Origin: Candidatus Saccharibacteria bacterium UBA6209
Lineage (GTDB): Bacteria; Patescibacteriota; Saccharimonadia; Saccharimonadales; Saccharimonadaceae
NCBI GenBank assembly: GCA_002421965.1
Contig: DISN01000004.1
Coordinates: 1-7,291 of the forward strand
DNA: 7,291 nucleotides
Reading direction: 5' to 3'
A program made the translations under genes and the position numbers. Of the stretch, positions 1 to 5,588 are shown in pieces. Each line of letters begins with the position of its first letter. Position 1 is the stretch's first letter. The notes under the pieces were generated by a model. That model worked only from the letters and a program-made list of their open reading frames with translations. It was not told where the DNA came from and did not search any database.

Positions 1-536
1 GCCTGCCAGAACTTGCTACGACGGATGAATCGCTGCCTGACATCTTGGTTGACATTCATATCAACATAACGACGACGGAAGCGCTCTTCTTTATTCGTCA
101 GCTCCTCGGGCATTGGCCTAAGGCTCTTGGTCAATAATTTCAGCTGCTTAACGCCGACCGATATTTCACCAGTCTTCGTACGAATAATCTCACCCGTCGC
201 CTGAACAAAGTCGCCAGTATCCAGGAGGTTCAGCTGCTTCATGCCGATAACGCCGGCTGCGGCGTCAATCTCGGCTACGTCTGGTGCATGTAGAAATAAC
301 TGTAAACTTCCTGATGCATCTCGGATCACAATAAAAGCCAACTTGCCAAACTTACGAATACCAGTAATTCGGCCAGCAACCGTGGCGGTCTGCCCGTCTA
401 GCTCATCAAATTTACTAGTAATATCAGCCAGGCTCTTGGTTCGCTGCGCCTTGGCAGGATAAGGATTCACTCCCAGCTGCTTTAGCTCGTCTAATTTGCG
501 CAACCTCTCATCGCGATAGTCTTGTAGTGTGGCCAT
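1..536 (-). CDS. lysS: Lysine--tRNA ligase, class II (N-terminal part, runs off the left edge)
   Basis: This is the first 178 complete codons of a class II lysyl-tRNA synthetase, which charges tRNA-Lys with lysine in the cytosol. The N-terminal helix (DERLRKLDELKQLGVNPYP, residues 9-27) leads into the OB-fold anticodon-binding domain, with the family patterns VAGRITGIRKFGKLAFIVIRD and later DFVQATGEIIRTKTGEISV. The visible part ends with the hinge into the catalytic domain: LRPMPEEL, then EERFRRRYVDMNVN and RFIRRSKFWQ, which matches the LysS pattern LRPLPEK...EERYRQRYLDLI. Class II motifs 2 and 3 lie outside the window. The start is the ATG at 534-536. No Shine-Dalgarno sequence precedes it; a promoter sits almost against the ATG instead. 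The greA stop lies 21 bases upstream. Identity is firm. AspRS and AsnRS share the fold, but the RPMPE...RFRRRYVD run favours LysRS. Confidence 0.95.
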   Translation of the reverse strand, partial: MATLQDYRDERLRKLDELKQLGVNPYPAKAQRTKSLADITSKFDELDGQTATVAGRITGIRKFGKLAFIVIRDASGSLQLFLHAPDVAEIDAAAGVIGMKQLNLLDTGDFVQATGEIIRTKTGEISVGVKQLKLLTKSLRPMPEELTNKEERFRRRYVDMNVNQDVRQRFIRRSKFWQ

Positions 537-537
537 A

Positions 538-556
538 ACTGCTTTATTGTAGCAGT
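538..556. repeat. Perfect 6-bp inverted repeat spanning the lysS -10 region
   Basis: ACTGCT (538-543) and AGCAGT (551-556) form a perfect dyad around a 7-base centre that contains most of the -10 hexamer. It fills the gap between the greA stop and the lysS ATG. It could be an operator, or a small hairpin at the 3' end of read-through greA mRNA. No T-run follows, so it is not a typical intrinsic terminator. Confidence 0.5.
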
Positions 557-574
557 ATTAGGCTAGGCTGACAA
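538..574 (-). promoter_or_regulatory. Putative lysS promoter, apparently giving a leaderless or near-leaderless mRNA
   Basis: Read on the minus strand, TTGTCA (569-574, five of six matches to the -35 consensus) is followed after exactly 17 bases by TACAAT (546-551, five of six to the -10 consensus). TGC precedes the -10, giving an extended -10. The usual start point would fall at about 539-540, only 3-4 bases before the lysS ATG at 536. There is no room for a Shine-Dalgarno site, and none is seen. The -35 lies inside the last codons of greA. This is a sequence match only, but both hexamers and the spacing agree. Confidence 0.6.
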
Positions 575-1013
575 TCTCGTATGTCGTGTCGCCCTTAGGC
601 GTACTAATGGTCACCCGATCGCCGACGCTCTTGCCCATCAGCTGTAGACCTATTGGAGATTCGTTCGAAATCTTTCCAGACAGCGGATCAGCCTCAACTG
701 GACCAACTAGCGAGTAAACCACGGTCTTATCTCCAGTCTTTAGCTCAACCCTACTGCCCAGCCCAACCGTAGAGCCGGCTGTAGCCTGAATGATTGACGC
801 GTTCTGCAAAATGTCCTCGATCTCGGCAATACGAGTCTCGACTAGCCCCTGCTCTTCACGAGCTGCATCGTACTCGGCATTTTCGCTTAGGTCGCCAAAG
901 TCACGCGCAGCGGCGATCTTTTCGGCGATATCGCCACGTCGACCCTTAAGTTCATCGAGCTCCTGCTCCAATGCTGCTCTACCGTCTTCAGTAATTTGAT
1001 ATGCTTTTTTCAT
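558..1013 (-). CDS. greA: Transcription elongation factor GreA
   Basis: This 151-residue protein is close to the usual GreA length of about 158. GreA enters the secondary channel of RNA polymerase and stimulates cleavage of backtracked transcripts, which rescues stalled complexes. Residues 1-75 form the antiparallel coiled coil. Its tip carries DFGDLSENAEYDAAREEQ, where D41 and E44 are the two acidic residues that help hold the catalytic metal. Residues 80-151 form the FKBP-like C-terminal domain, with SRVEL, SPIGLQLMGKSVGD and the closing Y-E-I-V. The start is the ATG at 1011-1013 (MKKAYQITEDG), which has AGGAGG nine bases upstream. The open frame continues upstream to 1127, but that stretch is unlike GreA and overlaps the end of proS. 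The gene lies 88 bases after proS, behind a hairpin, and lysS follows it, a common pairing. Confidence 0.96.
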   Translation of the reverse strand: MKKAYQITEDGRAALEQELDELKGRRGDIAEKIAAARDFGDLSENAEYDAAREEQGLVETRIAEIEDILQNASIIQATAGSTVGLGSRVELKTGDKTVVYSLVGPVEADPLSGKISNESPIGLQLMGKSVGDRVTISTPKGDTTYEIVSLA

Positions 1014-1022
1014 AATTATAAT

Positions 1023-1028
1023 CCTCCT
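1023..1028 (-). promoter_or_regulatory. Ribosome binding site deciding the greA start
   Basis: A full AGGAGG on the minus strand lies nine bases before the ATG at 1013. It selects this start over the longer open frame that begins at 1127. Confidence 0.85.
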
Positions 1029-1040
1029 ATGTGTACTATA

Positions 1041-1046
1041 TATAGC
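1041..1046 (-). promoter_or_regulatory. Weak candidate -10 for greA
   Basis: TATAGT on the minus strand (about 1038-1043, within the AT block at 1036-1046) matches five of six -10 bases and would start an mRNA just before the AGGAGG. No convincing -35 lies 16-18 bases upstream. The AT-rich palindrome makes chance matches likely, so this is only a candidate. Confidence 0.2.
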
Positions 1047-1059
1047 GTATTTGTAGATG

Positions 1060-1083
1060 AAAGACGCCATATATAGCGTCTTT
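1060..1083 (-). terminator. Hairpin after proS, a possible weak or bidirectional terminator
   Basis: Arms AAAGACGC and GCGTCTTT pair perfectly over 8 bp around an 8-base AT loop. In transcription order the hairpin starts about 18 bases after the proS stop (1102-1104) and about 47 bases before the greA ATG. Only three T residues follow the GC core in either direction, so it looks like a weak or attenuating terminator, or an mRNA-processing or stability stem. Confidence 0.4.
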
Positions 1084-1101
1084 AGTAGCATCCCAGCTAA
1101 T

Positions 1102-2340
1102 CTAATCGAGTATAGCAAGCACCTCACTGGCTGTCAATAGACTTGTTTGGCCATCCAGTCGCTTGGTTAATTCTAGCTTATTTTGCTCGACTAAACGGTC
1201 GCTAACCGTCAAACGATACGGTATGCCCATCAGTTCAGCATCGGCAAATTTTGTGCCTGGACGCTCGTCACGGTCATCGAATAGCACTTCAATACCCCTA
1301 GCTGTCAGTTCATCATATAACCTCTCTGCCTCAACCGCACCTTGCTCACCGATCGACACTAGGTATACCTTGTACGGCGCAATCGCTTCTGGCCAAACTA
1401 GACCCTTGTCGTCACTCATCTTTTCAGCCACGACGCCCATAAGCCTAGTTACACCGATACCATAAGAACCAAGGTGTATCGACTGCTGTAAGCCATCTGG
1501 ACCAACTGCGTAAAGGCCCATATCGTCAGTCTTCTGCGTGCCAAAATTAAATATATTGCCGACTTCTGCCGTCTTGACTGGTTCAAGTTCATCGCGGCTA
1601 ATTTTAAGCTCCTGTATTGCGTCCTCTAGAACTTCTTCATTAACTGCTATATTCTTTTCTCGGTGCAAATAGATCACGTCCTCACCGGCATCACAAATTG
1701 TCTGAAATTCGTGGCTAAATTTGGTAAATGCGCCACCGCTGGCAAACGTCACATAGGTATCCTCACCAACACCCAAGCGGTCAAATACCTTATTGTAGGC
1801 TTCGATACTTCTCTGGTAATACTGCTCCAAATCCTCGGCCGTTTCGTGGAAAGAATACATATCCTTCATTACGAACTCACGACCACGCATAATCCCACTC
1901 TTGGCCCTCAGCTCATTCCGTAACTTTGTCTGGAATTGATACACGCTAATTGGTAAATTCTTATAACTAGTCAGGTGCTGCCGCACCATCTCAACTATTG
2001 GCTCCTCGTGGCTCCAGCCAAGCCCCATCTCTGTGCCGTCCTTAAGCTCAGTCTTGAACCAAATATCTACTAGCTCGTCATCCCACCGTCCAGTCTTGTC
2101 CCAGACATCTTTTCGCTGCAGGCTAGTCATGATAATTTCATTGCTATCAATAGAGTTCATTTCTTCACGAACAATTGCTTTGATCTTTTCGAGAACTCGA
2201 AGTCCTAGCGGCAAATAGGCATACACTCCCGCCATCTCCTTATAAACATACCCGGCTCTGATTAATAGTTGTGCATTTTTTGCGACTTCATCGGCTGGTG
2301 CGGTCTTGCTAGTCTTGGTAAATAATTTACTAACTCTCAT
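1102..2340 (-). CDS. proS: Proline--tRNA ligase, short form without the INS editing domain
   Basis: ProRS charges tRNA-Pro with proline in the cytosol. Class II motif 1 lies around residues 43-64 (LPLGLRVLEKI onward). The substrate-loop pattern is GLGWSHEEP (106-114), where longer enzymes usually read LGPTHEE. Motif 2 is R141-N-E-L-R with R152-G-R-E-F156, and motif 3 is GSYGIGVTR (291-299). The HGTP anticodon-binding domain covers about 320-412, with ARGIEVLFDDRDERPGTKFADAELMG typical of the family. The protein has 412 residues, against about 570 for standard bacterial ProRS. Only a short linker of some 45 residues (about 211-256) sits where the INS editing domain of roughly 180 residues would be. 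The ATG at 2338-2340 has AGGAG six bases upstream; that site overlaps the TAG stop of the CPBP gene, implying coupled translation. Confidence 0.96.
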   Translation of the reverse strand: MRVSKLFTKTSKTAPADEVAKNAQLLIRAGYVYKEMAGVYAYLPLGLRVLEKIKAIVREEMNSIDSNEIIMTSLQRKDVWDKTGRWDDELVDIWFKTELKDGTEMGLGWSHEEPIVEMVRQHLTSYKNLPISVYQFQTKLRNELRAKSGIMRGREFVMKDMYSFHETAEDLEQYYQRSIEAYNKVFDRLGVGEDTYVTFASGGAFTKFSHEFQTICDAGEDVIYLHREKNIAVNEEVLEDAIQELKISRDELEPVKTAEVGNIFNFGTQKTDDMGLYAVGPDGLQQSIHLGSYGIGVTRLMGVVAEKMSDDKGLVWPEAIAPYKVYLVSIGEQGAVEAERLYDELTARGIEVLFDDRDERPGTKFADAELMGIPYRLTVSDRLVEQNKLELTKRLDGQTSLLTASEVLAILD

Positions 2341-2346
2341 AATTAA

Positions 2347-2351
2347 CTCCT
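2347..2351 (-). promoter_or_regulatory. proS ribosome binding site overlapping the upstream stop codon
   Basis: AGGAG on the minus strand overlaps the TAG stop (2350-2352) of the preceding protease gene and lies six bases before the proS ATG. This fixes the proS start and suggests that ribosomes ending on the protease gene help initiate proS. Confidence 0.75.
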
Positions 2352-3141
2352 ATCCCAACATGAGTGCTGCTTGTATTTGATTAACTACATTAGGGTTTAC
2401 GAATAATAGATAAAATGCCAGGCCGTTTTTAATAGCATGCAGTAGTACTCCGGCCCAGATAGCGCCACTATACTCTCTAAGGGTGCATAACATCAAGCTC
2501 AGCACAAAGGTATCAATAGTCACCGCCCACTGAAGCGCCGTTCCACCCACCCACAAATGAGCTAATCCAAACGCTAAGCTGGCGACCAATATCGACACCC
2601 AGATAGGCGCAGTTTTACGCAGCTTGCCATACAGATACCCCCTAAAGAGCATCTCCTCTGCCAGCGGAGCCAGCACTACCATGGTCATAAACGCCAGCAC
2701 ATACTGCCAGGAGGCCCCCAGCATACTCTGTGAGAACGGCAGCTCTTGCGCCTGTTGAAGATCAATCCCCGGCAATAAACTTGTCAAAATTGCCATAAAC
2801 ACGCCTGAACAAATTATGTATACAATAAACGCCGGAACACTCAAGACTATATCCATCCAAGATGGCCAATCATGAACCCCAAGCTCCTTAGTAGTCGTCT
2901 TACGCCGCCATATAGCCAATGGCACGCCGATAACAATAACCAATGACACCGCATAAACAATCACTGATGCGACGGTCGCATAGACAGTCTGGTTTATACT
3001 AGCTAGCGGCACATTTAGTATCAACAGTAGCTCCTGAACCAAGCCAACTAAGACCTGCGCCAGCATGAACGCACCGTATGTCCATAGTGGCAATATGACT
3101 AGCCACAGGTACTTGTGTTTATCCAAAAAGTTTACTGACAT
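2350..3141 (-). CDS. CPBP-family intramembrane glutamic endopeptidase (CAAX/Abi type)
   Basis: This is a 263-residue multi-pass membrane protein of the CPBP (Abi/Rce1-like) family. The family motifs appear in order: EE162-163 followed by R167 (AEEMLFRG), FGLAH with H195, and H235-x3-N239 (LLHAIKNG). In Rce1-type enzymes these residues form the active site. Hydrophobic segments are seen near residues 11-40, 52-76, 97-120, 145-160, 180-198, 208-220 and 228-248. Bacterial members mature small peptides, take part in envelope processing or confer bacteriocin immunity; nothing here shows the substrate. The start ATG lies inside the last codons of the M50 protease gene, overlapping by 23 bases. Only a poorly spaced GGAG lies just before it, so re-initiation is likely. 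Two intramembrane proteases joined this way may act on the same membrane proteins, but that is inference. Confidence 0.9.
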   Translation of the reverse strand: MSVNFLDKHKYLWLVILPLWTYGAFMLAQVLVGLVQELLLILNVPLASINQTVYATVASVIVYAVSLVIVIGVPLAIWRRKTTTKELGVHDWPSWMDIVLSVPAFIVYIICSGVFMAILTSLLPGIDLQQAQELPFSQSMLGASWQYVLAFMTMVVLAPLAEEMLFRGYLYGKLRKTAPIWVSILVASLAFGLAHLWVGGTALQWAVTIDTFVLSLMLCTLREYSGAIWAGVLLHAIKNGLAFYLLFVNPNVVNQIQAALMLG

Positions 3142-4270
3142 CGCTCCAAGTCACCAAAATTGTTAATAGTATTATCGCCAAAAAACCAATCGACTGAATA
3201 GTCTCCTCGCGCTCCTTGGTGAGGTCTTTTTTGAAGATCCTAAACAGCGTCATAACCGTCCATCTACCGCCGTCAAGCGCAGGTATTGGTAGTAGGTTCA
3301 TCACCGCCAAGGTAAGCGAAATAATTGCACAGAGCAGCAGTATCTGCGTCACCCCAGCGTCCAATACCGATGGAAATATCACACCTAAGATGCCGACTGG
3401 ACCAGCTACGCCCTGACTCAATTCCCCTAGGTTCTGCTGAGCCTGCTCCCTAGTTGACTCCGTGGTTGAAAACTGACCGAAAAATCCTCCTATTCCCTTA
3501 ACCAGCATGTCTCCAATACTCGATATAGTCGCATAAGTCAGCTGCCCGGCAGTCGCTACGCCCAAAACTGGTGCTGACCAGGTGGCTCTAATTGATTCGG
3601 TTTGTGATGAACCAACACCCAAGTACCCACCATTCTTGGCCTCAGATGCGCTATTTAGTTGGACTACCGACTTGCGAGTCTCTTCGCCACGACGATACTC
3701 GACTATCACTTCTTTACCAGCCTGCGACTTAGTGGCGCTACTCAGCTCGCTGCTAGTAATCACCGGCGTGTCGCCGATAGACAATATCTCATCACCCACC
3801 TTCAGTCCAGCCTTCTCGGCTGGCGAATCAGTACCAACAGTACCAATCAACAGTGGCGATGCCACTACGGTATTGTCAAATGGCAAAACTACCTGATCTG
3901 GCAAAATCTTCGGCAGACCCCAAAGCGAAATCACCGCAAACAGCAAAGCTGCGGTTATCCAGTTAATCGCCACACCGGCGAGCAAAATCTTTGTCTTAAC
4001 CCAATAACTTGCCTGACCATAAGTCCCCTTGCCCTTTGCCGAATCATACTCGCCCTTGAGCTTAACGAAACCGCCTAGTGGCAGCCAGTTCAAACTAAAT
4101 AATACGCCGTTCTTTAGCTTACGAGACCAGCCCCTGGGCGGGAATCCAATGCCAAACTCCTCAACAACTACACCATTACGCTTTGCAACGATCGCATGGC
4201 CCAATTCATGGAGAACAACCAATACCACTAACACCAAAAGACCAAGCAAAATACCCAAAAACAGCTCCAT
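3119..4270 (-). CDS. rseP: RseP-type site-2 protease, M50 family intramembrane zinc metalloprotease
   Basis: S2P proteases cut substrates within the membrane, for example anti-sigma factors or leftover signal peptides. The first membrane segment (residues 3-24) carries the zinc-binding HELGH motif at 21-25, and the third zinc ligand sits in NLLPIPALDGGR (325-336, D333). One periplasmic-type PDZ domain lies at about 135-208, shown by GTDSPAEKAGLKVGDEILSIGD. Further membrane segments lie near 96-118, 308-330 and 361-375. The family pattern GGFVKLKGE is at 66-74. At 383 residues with one PDZ domain it resembles the Gram-positive/RasP form rather than the two-PDZ E. coli protein. The ATG directly follows the uppS stop (TAAATG), and GGAGGG, formed by the last two uppS codons, is the ribosome site. 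No sigma or anti-sigma gene is nearby, so the substrate is unknown. Confidence 0.94.
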   Translation of the reverse strand: MELFLGILLGLLVLVVLVVLHELGHAIVAKRNGVVVEEFGIGFPPRGWSRKLKNGVLFSLNWLPLGGFVKLKGEYDSAKGKGTYGQASYWVKTKILLAGVAINWITAALLFAVISLWGLPKILPDQVVLPFDNTVVASPLLIGTVGTDSPAEKAGLKVGDEILSIGDTPVITSSELSSATKSQAGKEVIVEYRRGEETRKSVVQLNSASEAKNGGYLGVGSSQTESIRATWSAPVLGVATAGQLTYATISSIGDMLVKGIGGFFGQFSTTESTREQAQQNLGELSQGVAGPVGILGVIFPSVLDAGVTQILLLCAIISLTLAVMNLLPIPALDGGRWTVMTLFRIFKKDLTKEREETIQSIGFLAIILLTILVTWSDVSKLFG

Positions 4271-4960
4271 TTACCCTCCGAATCGTCTATTTCTTCGTTG
4301 ATACTCTTCAATTATAACGCCTACGTCATCTTTTGTCATATCTGGCCAATTCTTGTCGATAAACATTAGCTCACTATAGGCTGCCCGCCAAAGCATAAAA
4401 TTACTGAGTCGCTGCTCCCCACTGGTACGCACAATTAGATCGCAGGGTGGCACTTCTGGCGCATACAGATTCTTGGCAATCAACTCTGGGGTCACCTCAT
4501 CAGCCGCCACCCCTGACTCAATTATTTTTTTACAGGCATCAGCGATCTCTAAGTGGCCACCATAGTTAAGACACAGAAGCAAAACACCGCCATCAAGATC
4601 AGCCGTAGTGGCCTCCGCCCTGTCAATCGCTTTAATAACAGCCTTTGGCAGGCCCTCACGAGTACCAATAACCCTAAGTCTGATTCGATTTTCTACAAAT
4701 ATTGGCACATCCGACTCCAGCACCCTAAGCAGCAACCCCATAAGATTATTGACCTCTTCGGCGGTTCGCTTCCAGTTTTCGGTGCTAAAAACATAGGCGC
4801 TTGCGTACTTAACTCCGCGATTAAGCGACTCTATAAGCACATCCTTCAGGCTGTTATAGCCCGCCAGGTGCCCCTCATACGTAGGTAGTCCATGCTCTTT
4901 TGCCCAACGACGATTGCCGTCAACCACAAAACCAATGTGCTGCGGAATCAATCCGTCCAT
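4271..4960 (-). CDS. uppS: Isoprenyl transferase / undecaprenyl diphosphate synthase (cis type)
   Basis: This 229-residue cis-prenyltransferase adds isopentenyl units to farnesyl diphosphate, making the lipid carrier for peptidoglycan and surface polysaccharides. Visible motifs, numbered from the ATG, are DGNRRWA (14-20, with catalytic D14), GHLAG (30-34), YVFSTENWKR (56-65), LNYGGH (131-136) and RTSGEQRLSNFMLW (178-191), with E197 in SELMF. R178, R184 and E197 keep the spacing of E. coli R194, R200 and E213, which bind substrate and magnesium. Position 136 is His where NYGGR is usual. The ATG at 4958-4960 overlaps the frr stop by one base (TGATG). A TTG codon directly before it could also serve, but no good ribosome site supports either, so coupling to frr is likely. 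The next gene in the direction of transcription is rseP, not cdsA or dxr. Confidence 0.95.
   Translation of the reverse strand: MDGLIPQHIGFVVDGNRRWAKEHGLPTYEGHLAGYNSLKDVLIESLNRGVKYASAYVFSTENWKRTAEEVNNLMGLLLRVLESDVPIFVENRIRLRVIGTREGLPKAVIKAIDRAEATTADLDGGVLLLCLNYGGHLEIADACKKIIESGVAADEVTPELIAKNLYAPEVPPCDLIVRTSGEQRLSNFMLWRAAYSELMFIDKNWPDMTKDDVGVIIEEYQRRNRRFGG
4274..4279 (-). promoter_or_regulatory. rseP ribosome binding site built from the last uppS codons
   Basis: GGAGGG on the minus strand encodes the final two glycines of UppS. It is followed at once by TAA and then the rseP ATG, so the two genes have zero spacing and one sequence serves both. This supports tight translational coupling. Confidence 0.75.
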
Positions 4961-5514
4961 CAAACAGTCAGGACGTCCTTTTCCTTCGCCTTGAATATCT
5001 CGTCGATCGAACTTTGCGTCTTGGCAACAATCTCGTCAACCTCTTTTTCGATACGCTTATAGTCGTCCTCGCCAATTTCCTTAGCATCCTTCATGGACTT
5101 TGCAGCCTTGAGTGCGTCCTGACGAATGTTGCGAATAGCAATCCTGGCTTCCTCAACTTTTTCGCTGACTTGCTTAACTAGCTGGTGTCGTCGCTCCTCG
5201 GTCAGACTTGGCACAGGCACGCGCACAACGCGACCGTCGTCAGATGGATTAAAGCCCAAACCTTGATTATCTCGAATAGCCGCCGAAATTGACGCAACAT
5301 TGCTAGGATCAAATGGAGTGACTAAAATCATCTGCGCCTCTGGTGCCGTAACGTTAGCCACCTGGTTAAGCGGCATCCTAGTACCATAAACCTCTACCAA
5401 TACACCATCTAGCATGCCTGCATGGGCTCGACCGGTGCGAATTTTCTTAAGCTCATTCTCAAAATGCGCAATCGCTTGCGTAATCTTCTCTTCATAGGGT
5501 TTCGTGTCAAACAT
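4960..5514 (-). CDS. frr: Ribosome recycling factor
   Basis: RRF works with EF-G to split the post-termination ribosome and release mRNA. The 184 residues match the family's usual 185. Domain I, the three-helix bundle, is formed by residues 1-30 and about 105-184. It includes FENELKKIRTGRAH at the N-terminus and RRHQLVKQVSEKVEEARIAIRNIRQDALK, the most conserved run, rich in arginines that contact 23S rRNA. Domain II, a beta sandwich, covers about 31-104 (VEVYGTRMPLNQVANV, MILVTPFDPSNV, DDGRVVRVPVPSLTEERR). The start at 5514 has GGAGG four bases upstream. This is the first gene of the leftward operon; pyrH, its common upstream partner, is absent, and recF diverges on the other side. Confidence 0.97.
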   Translation of the reverse strand: MFDTKPYEEKITQAIAHFENELKKIRTGRAHAGMLDGVLVEVYGTRMPLNQVANVTAPEAQMILVTPFDPSNVASISAAIRDNQGLGFNPSDDGRVVRVPVPSLTEERRHQLVKQVSEKVEEARIAIRNIRQDALKAAKSMKDAKEIGEDDYKRIEKEVDEIVAKTQSSIDEIFKAKEKDVLTV

Positions 5515-5518
5515 CTTG

Positions 5519-5523
5519 CCTCC
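5519..5523 (-). promoter_or_regulatory. frr ribosome binding site
   Basis: GGAGG on the minus strand lies four bases before the frr ATG. It is a clear Shine-Dalgarno site, in contrast with lysS and recF, which lack one. Confidence 0.8.
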
Positions 5524-5534
5524 AAATTTATACT

Positions 5535-5570
5535 TACATCTATCATACCAAATTGAGCGCCCCTTGTGCT
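5535..5570 (-). promoter_or_regulatory. Putative promoter for the frr-uppS-rseP-CPBP-proS operon
   Basis: On the minus strand TATGAT (5542-5547, five of six to the -10 consensus) is preceded by TGG (5548-5550), giving an extended -10. The matching -35 position (5565-5570, AGCACA) is weak, as is often seen with extended -10 promoters. Transcription would begin near 5535 and leave a leader of about 21 bases that carries the GGAGG site. Confidence 0.45.
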
Positions 5571-5582
5571 ACCATAAAGAGT
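5567..5582 (+). promoter_or_regulatory. Weak candidate recF promoter (extended -10)
   Basis: TGC followed by TACCAT (5570-5575) resembles an extended -10, with four of six core matches. Transcription would start near 5582, about seven bases before the recF ATG. No good -35 is seen at 5547-5552, a stretch that also abuts the frr -10. The recF start has no clear Shine-Dalgarno site. Confidence 0.25.
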
Positions 5583-5588
5583 AATATC

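Larger units (their letters stand above)
1036..1083. repeat. Pair of 11-bp direct repeats before greA, about three helical turns apart
   Basis: On the plus strand ATATATAGCGT occurs at 1038-1048 and again at 1069-1079, 31 bases start to start. The copy nearer greA lies in a 10-bp palindrome, CTATATATAG (1036-1045). The copy nearer proS forms part of the 1060-1083 hairpin. Same-face spacing suits a pair of sites for a DNA-binding protein, but no known operator is recognised. Confidence 0.45.

Noticed and set aside
1015..1020. Perfect TATAAT on the minus strand just before the greA ATG
   Set aside because: It lies after the Shine-Dalgarno site, so transcription from it would begin inside the gene and lose the ribosome site. 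It is best explained as the AT-rich spacer.
1014..1127. N-terminal extension of greA (38 extra residues)
   Set aside because: The added residues are unlike any GreA, overlap the proS 3' end and cross the hairpin. The ATG at 1013 has AGGAGG at proper spacing and gives the standard N-terminus.
3582..4078. Open frames on the plus strand opposite the M50 protease gene
   Set aside because: They are antisense shadows of a well-supported gene, with no ribosome site, no motifs and no recognisable product.
4553..4888. Plus-strand open frame of 111 codons opposite uppS
   Set aside because: It is antisense to conserved uppS motifs, with no family resemblance or start signal.
4961..4963. TTG as uppS start
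   Set aside because: It would add a single residue. The adjacent ATG overlapping the frr TGA is the simpler choice, although TTG cannot be excluded.
5553..5588. Upstream TTG start for recF
   Set aside because: It would add 12 residues not found in RecF and overlap the promoter region; MRVLSIKLHNFRS is the expected N-terminus.
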